A stretch of 11,068 nt of DNA from CAINVV01 sp037129695 (GTDB taxonomy: Bacteria > Bacteroidota > Bacteroidia > Bacteroidales > Prolixibacteraceae). The notes beneath the pieces are model-generated. The model was given only the letters and a program-made list of their open reading frames with translations. It had not been told where the DNA came from and did no database searches. The stretch lies in contig JBAXUL010000120.1 of the NCBI GenBank assembly GCA_037129695.1, forward strand, positions 1 to 11,068. The letters are read 5' to 3'. Shown here piece by piece: positions 1 through 6,869 of the stretch (positions within the stretch are counted from its first letter, which is position 1; each line of letters opens with the position of its first letter). The translations under genes and the position numbers were made by a program.

Positions 1-48
1 ATCACCCCATCGGGGTTACCCAAAAAAGACTTCAGACAGAACAGATAA
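1..48 (+). CDS. possible 3' end of an upstream gene
   Basis: Frame 1 is open from the window edge and ends in TAA at 46-48, coding for 15 residues (ITPSGLPKKDFRQNR). It would end 38 bases before the next start, a normal spacing for a same-strand neighbour. With so few residues no family can be recognised. The other two forward frames are also open here, so this is only a possible gene end. Confidence 0.25.
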   Translation: MTPSGLPKKDFRQNR

Positions 49-86
49 TACCAATCAACCGGAATCTCAAAGGACTTCAATTAAGT

Positions 87-1007
87 ATGGCCTTCTCATT
101 CCTAACCAGTAATACCCGATGGTTGCGGTACATCCTGACACTACTGCCATTGCTTCTGATGATGCATCATGGCACAGCTCAGATTGCGGGTAATTTGATT
201 GTTGGGGAACCTGTTCGGTTGGGTGTGAAGCCTGCACCAGGAATTTTCTACAGTTGGAAAGTGATGGAAATATGGGATCTGAAGAAAGGAACCGAAACCA
301 ACAGGGCGATCTGGCACTCCGGCAGAGATATCCCGGAAGTAACACTTTCTTTCCAAAATGCCGGCACTTATATGATCGCCGTCACGGCCTCCGATCAAAA
401 CGGATGTGCCAACAGCAAAGTGTTCCCTGTTCTTGTTGCCGAAAATCATCCTCCGGTTGCGGTTGATGATTATATTTCAACCGACTGGCTGCAGAGCATC
501 CGAATTGATCTGCTGAAAAACGACCATGATGCCGGCAATGATCTGGACACCTCCAGTCTGAAAATTGTGAAAGAGCCTTCTCATGGAAGTATTTCCACAG
601 TTCAAAAAGGGGTGGCCATTTACCTGGCAACAGCGCACGGTCCGGTAAGGGACGAGTTTTATTACATGATCTGTGATTCGGGCAACCAATGCGACACGGC
701 CAGGGTATCAGTCAGTATGAAAGATCAGCTGCTCGAATTTCCACAGATGATATCGCCCAATGGCGACGGTATCAATGATCAGTTTGTGATCAAAGGATTA
801 TCGGTCTACCCTGGTTCAACACTGACCATCTTTAGCCGGCACGGAGAAATCGTTTACCATAGCGAGAATTACCAGAATGATTGGGCCGGAACCCGGGTCA
901 AGGGAACCATGGCCGATTGTCAGGTTCCGTCGGGCACCTATTATTATTTATTCCATCCGGGAGGAACTGCACGGATCCTCAAAGGCTTTCTATATATTGC
1001 CAGATAG
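87..1007 (+). CDS. secreted protein with Ig/cadherin-like domain and T9SS type B (gliding motility-associated) C-terminal domain
   Basis: Predicted 306-residue exported protein. Residues 1-32 look like a signal peptide: a basic start, a hydrophobic stretch at about 15-26, and probable cleavage after the TAQ at 30-32. Residues about 33-118 resemble a PKD/Ig-like beta domain. Residues about 121-210 resemble the cadherin-like/Ig repeat family, opening with PPVAVDD and including LLKNDHD and a P-HGSIS turn. Residues about 217-306 match the CHU_C/TIGR04131 gliding motility-associated C-terminal domain, with ISPNGDGINDQF, a VYPGSTLTIFSRHGEIVY stretch, a PSGTYYY motif and the closing KGFLYIAR. In Bacteroidota this domain directs type IX secretion to the cell surface. 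The ATG is preceded by AAAGGA at 69-74. The frame stays open to the window edge, but no in-frame ATG, GTG or TTG lies upstream and the signal peptide supports this start. Its cargo function is unknown; the Ig-like domains suggest an adhesive or structural role (inference). Confidence 0.88.
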   Translation: MAFSFLTSNTRWLRYILTLLPLLLMMHHGTAQIAGNLIVGEPVRLGVKPAPGIFYSWKVMEIWDLKKGTETNRAIWHSGRDIPEVTLSFQNAGTYMIAVTASDQNGCANSKVFPVLVAENHPPVAVDDYISTDWLQSIRIDLLKNDHDAGNDLDTSSLKIVKEPSHGSISTVQKGVAIYLATAHGPVRDEFYYMICDSGNQCDTARVSVSMKDQLLEFPQMISPNGDGINDQFVIKGLSVYPGSTLTIFSRHGEIVYHSENYQNDWAGTRVKGTMADCQVPSGTYYYLFHPGGTARILKGFLYIAR

Positions 1008-1010
1008 AAA

Positions 1011-2333
1011 CTATTTCTTGACCTGGTAAAGCTCTTCGATTTTAACAACCAATATGGCAGTCGAATCTTTCAGTGTTTTGGAAATCAACCCATAAGGAGC
1101 AACAATGACTTCGTCACCCGCTTTCAGACCCTCCATGATTTCGATCCTGGTATTGTCTTGTATTCCGGTTTTGACCCTGACTTTCCATGCCTCCTTGTTT
1201 TTGACGACAAAAACAACTTCATGTTGCTCCGGTTCAACAGGAGCAACTTCCTTGGAATTGGCATCACTCGTTCCTTCCTTCTCCATTTGATCTGATGCCT
1301 TTTTGATGGTTCCGTTGTCACCCCTGGTGGTTACAGCCTGGATAGGCACAGAAATAATCCCCTTACGGGTATCGGTTTGAATTTCTACTGTTGCAGACAT
1401 CCCAGGCAGGAATGGGTATTTCAACGAGTCTTTCGCGATCAGATCCTGGTAAGAACTGGCCAGCAACAATATTTTGACATTGAAATTGGTGACCTGATCA
1501 ACCGAAGTTCCTGTCACATTGGCTGAACTTGCAATTTCAGTAACTACACCTTTGAATTTCCTTTTCAGGTAGGCATCAATTTCAATATTGGCAGTATCAT
1601 TCTTATGCACCTTGACGATGTCATTTTCGTTCACCTCTACCCTGACTTCCATCGTAGCCAGATCAGCCACTGTCATCAGTTCGGTTCCGGCAAACTGGTT
1701 GGTTCCAACTACTTTCTCACCTTTCTCCACATTTAATTTGGAGACAGTTCCATCAATCGGAGAGAAAATTTTTGTCTTGGTCAGATTTTCCGCACTCTCT
1801 TTTACACTGGATTCTGCACTTTTCACTGAATAACGGGCCGCCTGAACCTCCGATAGCGCCACCTTCCAGGAAGCCTCCATGGTTTCAAATTCAGATTTTG
1901 GAATCGTTTTCTTCTCCAGAAGTTGTTTAGAGCGATTGTAATTAAGCTCTTTTTCAATCAATTGGGCTTCGGCCTGGGCCAACCGGGCTTTTTGGGTATT
2001 GAGTGAAGCCTCAATCCGGCTTAGGCTGGATTGATAGATATCCGGCTTGATCACCACCAACAGATCCCCTTTTTTCACCCGGTTTCCTTCTTTGACAGGA
2101 AGTTCGATGATCTCTCCGGGGACTTCCGGACTAATTTTTACCTCCTTTTGGGGTTTCAGTTTCCCATTGGCAGTTATTATTTCAGTGATATCCCGGACTT
2201 CAACTTTCTCTGTAGACACTTTCAGGGTAAGATCCTTTCCGAACCAACCCATCTTTTTACCCACAAGGAGACCAATGATTACGATCACTGCCAGGCCTAT
2301 AATCCAGGGCAAACTACTCTTTTTCTTCTTCAT
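1011..2333 (-). CDS. HlyD/MacA-type periplasmic adaptor subunit of an efflux transporter
   Basis: 440-residue membrane-fusion protein that would bridge an inner-membrane pump (ABC MacB-type or RND) to a TolC-like outer-membrane channel. Residues 9-25 form one N-terminal membrane anchor after a KKKK start. About 64-98 is the first half of the biotinyl-lipoyl domain (VPGEI, VKEGNRVKKGDLL). About 100-188 is an alpha-helical coiled-coil hairpin rich in A, E, K and Q. About 188-222 is the second lipoyl half (SPIDGTVSKLNVEKGEKV). About 225-320 is the beta-barrel, and 325-440 the membrane-proximal domain. Residues about 338-372 are a charged, low-complexity insert. Length fits the family. The gene stands alone here: a convergent gene starts 3 bp past its stop and a divergent gene lies upstream, so no pump or outer-membrane partner is in view. 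The start has only a weak ribosome site, as is common in Bacteroidota. MacA-like is favoured over RND-type, but the partner is not determined. Confidence 0.9.
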   Translation of the reverse strand: MKKKKSSLPWIIGLAVIVIIGLLVGKKMGWFGKDLTLKVSTEKVEVRDITEIITANGKLKPQKEVKISPEVPGEIIELPVKEGNRVKKGDLLVVIKPDIYQSSLSRIEASLNTQKARLAQAEAQLIEKELNYNRSKQLLEKKTIPKSEFETMEASWKVALSEVQAARYSVKSAESSVKESAENLTKTKIFSPIDGTVSKLNVEKGEKVVGTNQFAGTELMTVADLATMEVRVEVNENDIVKVHKNDTANIEIDAYLKRKFKGVVTEIASSANVTGTSVDQVTNFNVKILLLASSYQDLIAKDSLKYPFLPGMSATVEIQTDTRKGIISVPIQAVTTRGDNGTIKKASDQMEKEGTSDANSKEVAPVEPEQHEVVFVVKNKEAWKVRVKTGIQDNTRIEIMEGLKAGDEVIVAPYGLISKTLKDSTAILVVKIEELYQVKK

Positions 2334-2423
2334 CAGTTATGGATTTTGCTTCATTATTTTTCAATCATTTTTCTTTATCTCAAAACATGAGGAAAGTATT
2401 GAAAAGCGATCATAAAAATAGCA

Positions 2424-2431
2424 TAATTTTG
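2424..2431 (+). promoter_or_regulatory. Bacteroidota-type promoter -7 element for kbl
   Basis: TAATTTTG is a full match to the TAnnTTTG -7 consensus of the Bacteroidota primary sigma factor. A TTG at 2399-2401 could serve as the -33 element, with a spacer of 22 bases, slightly longer than usual. Transcription would start at about 2436-2440, roughly 50 bases before the ATG at 2490. This would leave the GTG at 2433 outside the transcript. Confidence 0.5.
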
Positions 2432-2489
2432 CGTGACGAACACGCTGTTTCAGGATCAAATTCCCGAGTTCACTAAAAAACATTCAGTT

Positions 2490-3680
2490 ATGTACGGAAA
2501 AATTAAAGAACACCTGCAATCCGAGCTTCAATCCATCCGGGAAGCGGGACTTTATAAAAATGAGCGGCTGATAGTCTCACCGCAGGATGCCGTTATTCGT
2601 TTGGCTTCCGGTCAGGAAGTTCTGAACTTTTGTGCGAATAATTACCTGGGGCTCTCCAATCACCCGGCTTTGATACAAGCCGCCAATGAAGCCCTCCATT
2701 CTCACGGTTACGGGATGTCTTCCGTCAGGTTTATTTGCGGAACCACCGATTTGCACAAAACCCTTGAGCAAAAAATCGCGGAATTCTTCGGTACAGAAGA
2801 CACCATTCTCTATGCCGCCTGCTTTGATGCCAATGGCGGAATCTTTGAACCATTGTTCTCGGAAGAGGACGCGATCATCTCGGATTCTCTGAACCATGCT
2901 TCGATTATTGACGGAGTTCGCCTGAGCAAGGCGAAAAGATTCAGGTACAACAATGCCGACATGAAGGATCTTGAAGCACGTCTGATAGAGGCACAGGATG
3001 CCAGATTCAGGATTATTGTGACAGACGGGGTGTTTTCGATGGATGGCAATGTAGCTCCACTGGATCAGATCAATCTGCTGGCAAAAAAATATGATGCACT
3101 GATCATGGTGGACGAATGTCATTCAGCCGGAGTGGTGGGTGACACCGGACGAGGAGTCACTGAATTGTTCAACATTCGCGGTGAGGTCGATATCATTACC
3201 GGAACCCTCGGAAAAGCATTCGGCGGAGCCCTCGGCGGTTTTACCACCGGTCGGAAAGAGGTGATCGAGTTGCTCAGGCAAAGATCGAGACCTTACCTCT
3301 TTTCCAATTCACTCCCCCCTGCTGTTGTCAATGCCGGCATCAAAATGTTTGAAATGATGGCCGAAACATCCGAACTGCAGGAGAGGCTTCACACCAACAC
3401 CGATTATTTCAGGTCAAAAATGGTAGAGGCCGGCTTTGACCTCAAACCGGGAAAATCCGCCATCTGTGCCGTGATGCTTTATGATGCCAAACTTTCACAG
3501 GAATTTGCGTCAAGACTTCTGGAGGAAGGTATTTATGTCATCGGATTCTATTATCCGGTTGTGGCTCAGGGACAAGCCCGTATCAGAGTTCAGCTATCGG
3601 CAGCACACCAGCAGGCACATTTGGAAAAAGCTGTTTCAGCTTTCATCAAAGTTGGAAAATCGCTTGGAGTCATCGGATAG
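2490..3680 (+). CDS. kbl: glycine C-acetyltransferase (2-amino-3-ketobutyrate CoA ligase)
   Basis: PLP enzyme of the alpha-oxoamine synthase family. It interconverts 2-amino-3-ketobutyrate plus CoA with glycine plus acetyl-CoA, the second step of threonine breakdown. From the ATG at 2490 the protein has 396 residues, close to the roughly 398 of E. coli Kbl. It carries Kbl landmarks: NFCANNYLGL (46-55), SSVRFICGT (77-85), CFDANGG (111-117), LNHASIIDGVRL (134-145, His136), MVDECHSAG (206-214, Asp208), the PLP lysine in TGTLGKAFGG (Lys242), and RQRSRPYLFSNSL (263-275). These separate it from BioF and serine palmitoyltransferase. The frame can be extended to a GTG at 2433, adding 19 residues, but that start sits at or before the predicted transcription start and gives an N-terminus the family lacks. 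No threonine dehydrogenase gene is adjacent, so the pathway partner must be elsewhere. Confidence 0.93.
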   Translation: MYGKIKEHLQSELQSIREAGLYKNERLIVSPQDAVIRLASGQEVLNFCANNYLGLSNHPALIQAANEALHSHGYGMSSVRFICGTTDLHKTLEQKIAEFFGTEDTILYAACFDANGGIFEPLFSEEDAIISDSLNHASIIDGVRLSKAKRFRYNNADMKDLEARLIEAQDARFRIIVTDGVFSMDGNVAPLDQINLLAKKYDALIMVDECHSAGVVGDTGRGVTELFNIRGEVDIITGTLGKAFGGALGGFTTGRKEVIELLRQRSRPYLFSNSLPPAVVNAGIKMFEMMAETSELQERLHTNTDYFRSKMVEAGFDLKPGKSAICAVMLYDAKLSQEFASRLLEEGIYVIGFYYPVVAQGQARIRVQLSAAHQQAHLEKAVSAFIKVGKSLGVIG

Positions 3681-4029
3681 AATGACTAAATATTGGAAGA
3701 CCACCAGAAATACCCATAAAAGCCGTTGAGGAATATGCCCTGTGGTGAGGAAGCCGAAATTCCTCTTGTTTCGCGTTGATCGCGGCCAAAATTGTTTTCA
3801 AACAGTGTTCTTCTTTTACGCTACCGATCATCCCATTTGTGTTGAAATAAAATTAATTTTACTGCTTCAATTTTAGGAGGTACTTTATCCCTCAGGAAGA
3901 TATCATACCTTATCATAAAACCACCTTTATATCATGAAACAGGTATGATCAGGTGAAATTGACAGAAACGGAAATCACCGTATTGGTCAAAAAATTCGAT
4001 CTGCCCCTTTAAAAACAATTTATTTACAG
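3681..4029. other. 349-bp intergenic region without a convincing gene
   Basis: No reading frame of normal size or recognisable family is present. Short open stretches exist on both strands. The longest complete one I found is a 53-codon frame on the minus strand (3670-3831) that overlaps the end of kbl. Another short plus-strand stretch ends in TAA at 4010-4012. Stop codons interrupt each plus-strand frame. A nested inverted repeat lies at 3902-3949. No good TAnnTTTG promoter was found upstream of the S46 gene. The region could hold a decayed gene or a long untranslated leader; nothing seen decides between them. Confidence 0.5.
3902..3949. repeat. nested inverted repeat upstream of the S46 peptidase gene
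   Basis: ATCATACCT at 3902-3910 is the exact reverse complement of AGGTATGAT at 3941-3949. Inside it, ATAAA (3915-3919) pairs with TTTAT (3926-3930) around a 6-base ACCACC loop. The structure starts about 130 bases before the S46 start codon. No T-tract follows, so it is not a standard terminator. It could be an operator or leader hairpin, but AT-rich repeats of this size also arise by chance. Confidence 0.4.
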
Positions 4030-6180
4030 ATGAAAAAAAGTTTAGCGGGCCTGATGGCCTTTGTATTGTTCCTCTCTATCCAGACAAAAGCGGATGAGGG
4101 AATGTGGTTACCGTCTTTGGTTGGAAAACTCAACATTGACAAGATGCATTCACTTGGGCTGAAACTGAGTGCGGAACAGATTTACAGCATCAACAGCTCA
4201 AGCCTTAAGGACGCCGTGGTTGCACTTGACCGTGGATCGTGTACTGCCGAGGTGGTTTCTGCCGATGGTTTGTTGCTTACCAACCATCATTGCGGATTCG
4301 GCGAGATTCAGAAACACAGTTCTGTGGAGCATGATTACCTCAAGGACGGATTCTGGGCCATGAGTCGCGATCAGGAATTGTCCAATCCCGGTAAGAGTGT
4401 CACCTTCCTGATCAGGATGGAAGATGTCACAGCCAAGGTCATGAAAGGCATTTCTGATACCATGTCTTCAGCATCCCGTCAGGACAAAATGATGAAAGCC
4501 ATGTCCGAAATCGAAAAAGAAGCCAAAGGTGACACCAAATATGAAACCAGGGTAAGGCCGCTGTTTGAAGCCAATACTTTTTATCTTTTTGTAACTGAGA
4601 CATTCCGTGACATCAGGCTTGTAGGGGCTCCCCCGCAATCCATCGGAAAATTCGGAGGAGAGGAAGACAACTGGATGTGGCCACGCCATACCGGAGATTT
4701 TTCCATGTTCCGTATTTATTGTTCACCTGACGGCAAACCTGCCGATTATGCGAAGGAAAATGTTCCTTACCACCCCAAGCATCATCTTCCTGTTTCCCTG
4801 AAAGGTGTACAAATGAATGATTATGCCATGGTGATGGGCTATCCGGGCAGGACCAACCGTTACCTGACTTCATTCGGACTGAAAAACACGATGGAAGTAG
4901 TTAACGTCATCCGAATCAAAGCCAGAGCGGCGAAACTGGACATTATCAGGGAATACATGGCCAAAGGAGAGAAAAACAGGATCCAGTATGCTTCCAAATT
5001 TGCAGGAAGTTCCAACTACTACAAATACTCGATTGGCGAGAATATGGGTCTTACCGCTTTGAAGGTCTTGGATCAGAAACTGGCCATCGAAAAGGATTTT
5101 ACCAATTGGCTGAATTCGGATGCTTCCAGAAAAGCCAAATATGGTGAATGCCTCAACGGTGTCGCAAAAGCTTACCAATCTGTCGATGACAAGGTCGCAT
5201 CCGAATATGCAAGGGAAGCACTTTTCGGTGGTCCGGAAGTTTTCAGATTCTCGATGGGAATCAGTTCACTTTACGATGCCCTCAGAGGAGAGGACAAGGA
5301 AAAGATCAAAACTGCAGCAGATAGGTTTCAATCTACCATCACCGAATTTTACAAAGACTATGATGCTGCCACCGATGAAAAAATTGCAGCTTCCTTGTTT
5401 AAAATGTATGCAAGCGATGTCATAGCCAAATACCAGCCATCAGTCTTTGGTGAAGTGACCAAGAAATACAAGGGCGATTTTGCTGTCTATGCCGAACGTC
5501 TTTTCAAAAAGAGTATTTTCCCTGACCAGCAGAAGATGGAGGCCTTCCTGAAAAATCCAAACAAAAAAGTTCTCGACAAGGATCCGGTATACACAGTTAT
5601 GCTGTCGATGCTGGAAACGATGAAGGTGATCGGGGAGGATGTGCGCAAATCGACATCTGACCTCGAAAATGGAAGAAAACTTTTCGTTGCAGGGCTCAAT
5701 GAAATGAACAAGGACAAAACCAGCTATCCTGATGCCAATTCTACCATGAGGCTGACCTATGGTATTGTTGGTGATTACAATCCAAAGGACGGGGTACACT
5801 ACAATTATTTCACTACCCTGAAAGGTTATGCAGAAAAAGGCAAGGCAGGAGATGCGGACTTTGATTTCCCGCAAAAACTGGTGGATATGTACCATGCTGC
5901 CGATTATGGAAGATACGCCGATAAAGACGGATCCCTTCACACCTGCTTTACCACCAACAATGACATCACCGGTGGTAACTCAGGAAGCCCTGTCATGAAT
6001 GCCAATGGCGAACTAATCGGTATCGCATTCGACGGAAACTGGGAAGCCATGAGCGGTAACATCGCCTATGAAAATGACCTACAGAAATGCATCAATGTTG
6101 ATATTCGTTTTGTTTTGTGGATCATCGACAAATATGCAGGTGCTAAAAACCTGGTCAGTGAGATGACGATCGTCCAATAG
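4030..6180 (+). CDS. S46 family dipeptidyl peptidase, DPP7-like
   Basis: 716-residue serine exopeptidase that removes dipeptides from peptide N-termini in the periplasm. DPP7 and DPP11 of Porphyromonas are the best-known members, at about 712-720 residues, so this gene is full length. Residues 1-21 are a signal peptide, with likely cleavage before DEGMWLPS. The chymotrypsin-like triad is visible: His87 in LLLTNHHCGFG, Asp223 in WPRHTGDFSMFR, and Ser651 in TGGNSGSPV. The His-to-Asp spacing of 136 residues equals that of P. gingivalis DPP7 (His89, Asp225). Gly669 in AFDGNWEAMSG sits 18 residues after the catalytic Ser, where DPP11 has Arg or Ser and DPP7 has Gly. That predicts preference for hydrophobic rather than acidic P1 residues. 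Residues about 285-570 form the helical domain typical of the family. The ATG has no clear Shine-Dalgarno but is followed directly by the signal peptide. It appears to be transcribed alone, with long gaps on both sides. Confidence 0.94.
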   Translation: MKKSLAGLMAFVLFLSIQTKADEGMWLPSLVGKLNIDKMHSLGLKLSAEQIYSINSSSLKDAVVALDRGSCTAEVVSADGLLLTNHHCGFGEIQKHSSVEHDYLKDGFWAMSRDQELSNPGKSVTFLIRMEDVTAKVMKGISDTMSSASRQDKMMKAMSEIEKEAKGDTKYETRVRPLFEANTFYLFVTETFRDIRLVGAPPQSIGKFGGEEDNWMWPRHTGDFSMFRIYCSPDGKPADYAKENVPYHPKHHLPVSLKGVQMNDYAMVMGYPGRTNRYLTSFGLKNTMEVVNVIRIKARAAKLDIIREYMAKGEKNRIQYASKFAGSSNYYKYSIGENMGLTALKVLDQKLAIEKDFTNWLNSDASRKAKYGECLNGVAKAYQSVDDKVASEYAREALFGGPEVFRFSMGISSLYDALRGEDKEKIKTAADRFQSTITEFYKDYDAATDEKIAASLFKMYASDVIAKYQPSVFGEVTKKYKGDFAVYAERLFKKSIFPDQQKMEAFLKNPNKKVLDKDPVYTVMLSMLETMKVIGEDVRKSTSDLENGRKLFVAGLNEMNKDKTSYPDANSTMRLTYGIVGDYNPKDGVHYNYFTTLKGYAEKGKAGDADFDFPQKLVDMYHAADYGRYADKDGSLHTCFTTNNDITGGNSGSPVMNANGELIGIAFDGNWEAMSGNIAYENDLQKCINVDIRFVLWIIDKYAGAKNLVSEMTIVQ

Positions 6181-6200
6181 AAAAAGAATTGAACATGACC

Positions 6201-6308
6201 AATTTCACGCAAGGATCGCAAAGACAATCGTCAATAATGCAAAATGCTGAATTTCAGTATTATAAATTGCAGTATTCTCGGGAAATTTGCGCACTTTGCG
6301 TGAAATTT
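6201..6308. repeat. imperfect inverted repeat of the TTTCACGCAA type
   Basis: The left arm AATTTCACGCAAGGATCGCA (continuing AAG, 6201-6223) matches the reverse complement of about 6285-6308 (TTTGCGCACTTTGCGTGAAA core), with 12 identical bases followed by a mostly matching stretch. The inner part also holds CAGTATT twice (6255-6261 and 6270-6276) and the hairpin CTGAATTTCAG at about 6247-6257. TTTCACGCAAAG-like sequences recur between genes in many bacterial genomes. The element fills nearly all the gap between the S46 gene and rnhA, ending just before the rnhA start. Confidence 0.6.
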
Positions 6309-6313
6309 TTGAA

Positions 6314-6823
6314 ATGATGGATAAAAGCCAACAAAATTCCGGATCAATACCGTCATCAAAGATCATCATGTACACAGACGGATCTTCTCTGGGAAACCCG
6401 GGACCGGGAGGTTATGGCACCCTGCTGCTCCACGGTCAGTACCGGAAAGAGATCTCTGAAGGCTTCCGTCTGACCACCAACAACCGTATGGAGTTGATGG
6501 CAGTCATAGCGGGACTTGAAGCATTGAAGCTCAAAAATGCGGAAGTAACGATTTATACTGACTCCAGATATGTCGTCGATGCTGTTGAAAAGGGATGGCT
6601 CCTCAAATGGATCAAAACAAGATTTAAGGGAAAGAAAAACAGTGACCTCTGGATGCGCTTTTACGATATTTATCAGCTTCACAGGGTGAGGCTGGTATGG
6701 ATAAAAGGCCATGCCGACATTCCCGGCAACGAAAAATGCGACCGTTTGGCTGTGGAAGCAGCAAATGGTACCTGCCTTTTGGATGATGAGGGATATCTTC
6801 ATGATCAACAGATGCAGAATTAA
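6314..6823 (+). CDS. rnhA: ribonuclease HI
   Basis: Cytosolic endonuclease that cuts the RNA strand of RNA-DNA hybrids. From the ATG at 6314 the protein has 169 residues, near the usual 150-165. The active-site set is complete: Asp22 in MYTDGSSLGNPGPGGYG, Glu60 in TTNNRMELMAV, Asp83 in YTDSRYVVDAV, His133 in IKGHAD and Asp143 in NEKCDRLAVEAA. The basic segment KWIKTRFKGKKNSDLW (98-113) corresponds to the substrate-binding handle region. The frame extends to a TTG at 6287, but that codon lies inside the inverted repeat, so a start at 6314 or at the adjacent ATG 6317 is preferred. An ATG at 6368 (MYTDGSS) is also possible and would give a minimal-length enzyme. There is no Shine-Dalgarno. waaA follows after 46 bases, possibly co-transcribed in part. 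Confidence 0.92.
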   Translation: MMDKSQQNSGSIPSSKIIMYTDGSSLGNPGPGGYGTLLLHGQYRKEISEGFRLTTNNRMELMAVIAGLEALKLKNAEVTIYTDSRYVVDAVEKGWLLKWIKTRFKGKKNSDLWMRFYDIYQLHRVRLVWIKGHADIPGNEKCDRLAVEAANGTCLLDDEGYLHDQQMQN

Positions 6824-6826
6824 ATA

Positions 6827-6834
6827 TATATTTG
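6827..6834 (+). promoter_or_regulatory. candidate -7 promoter element for waaA
   Basis: TATATTTG fully matches the Bacteroidota -7 consensus TAnnTTTG and lies just past the rnhA stop, 35 bases before the waaA ATG at 6870. No TTTG or TTG is present at the expected -33 distance, so support rests on one element. If active, waaA would have a short leader of about 30 bases and could be expressed independently of rnhA. Confidence 0.35.
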
Positions 6835-6869
6835 AGGGAACTATCCTGTTTTATCCGGCAAATACCATG

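Noticed and set aside
987..1010. Hairpin TTTCTAT...ATAGAAA between the convergent genes as a shared terminator
   Set aside because: The stem is short and almost all A/T, the loop is 10 bases, and no T-tract follows on either strand.
2433..2489. GTG start giving a 415-residue Kbl
   Set aside because: It falls at or before the predicted transcription start and gives a protein longer than the family.
2577..3122. Long minus-strand ORF (181 codons) inside kbl
   Set aside because: It is the antisense of a strongly conserved kbl coding region, with no recognisable family.
3728..3765. Inverted repeat GAGGAAT...ATTCCTC after kbl as a terminator
   Set aside because: 7-bp arms around a 24-base loop, with no T-tract; likely chance.
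5440..5940. Minus-strand ORF (166 codons) inside the S46 gene
   Set aside because: Antisense shadow of a conserved coding region.
6287..6313. TTG start of rnhA
   Set aside because: It lies in the TTTCACGCAA-type repeat, and the nine residues it adds are not part of the RNase HI fold.
6711..6869. N-terminal extension of waaA overlapping rnhA
   Set aside because: The 53 extra residues come from rnhA read in another frame, and WaaA of relatives begins near MRLLYN; an incidental open frame.
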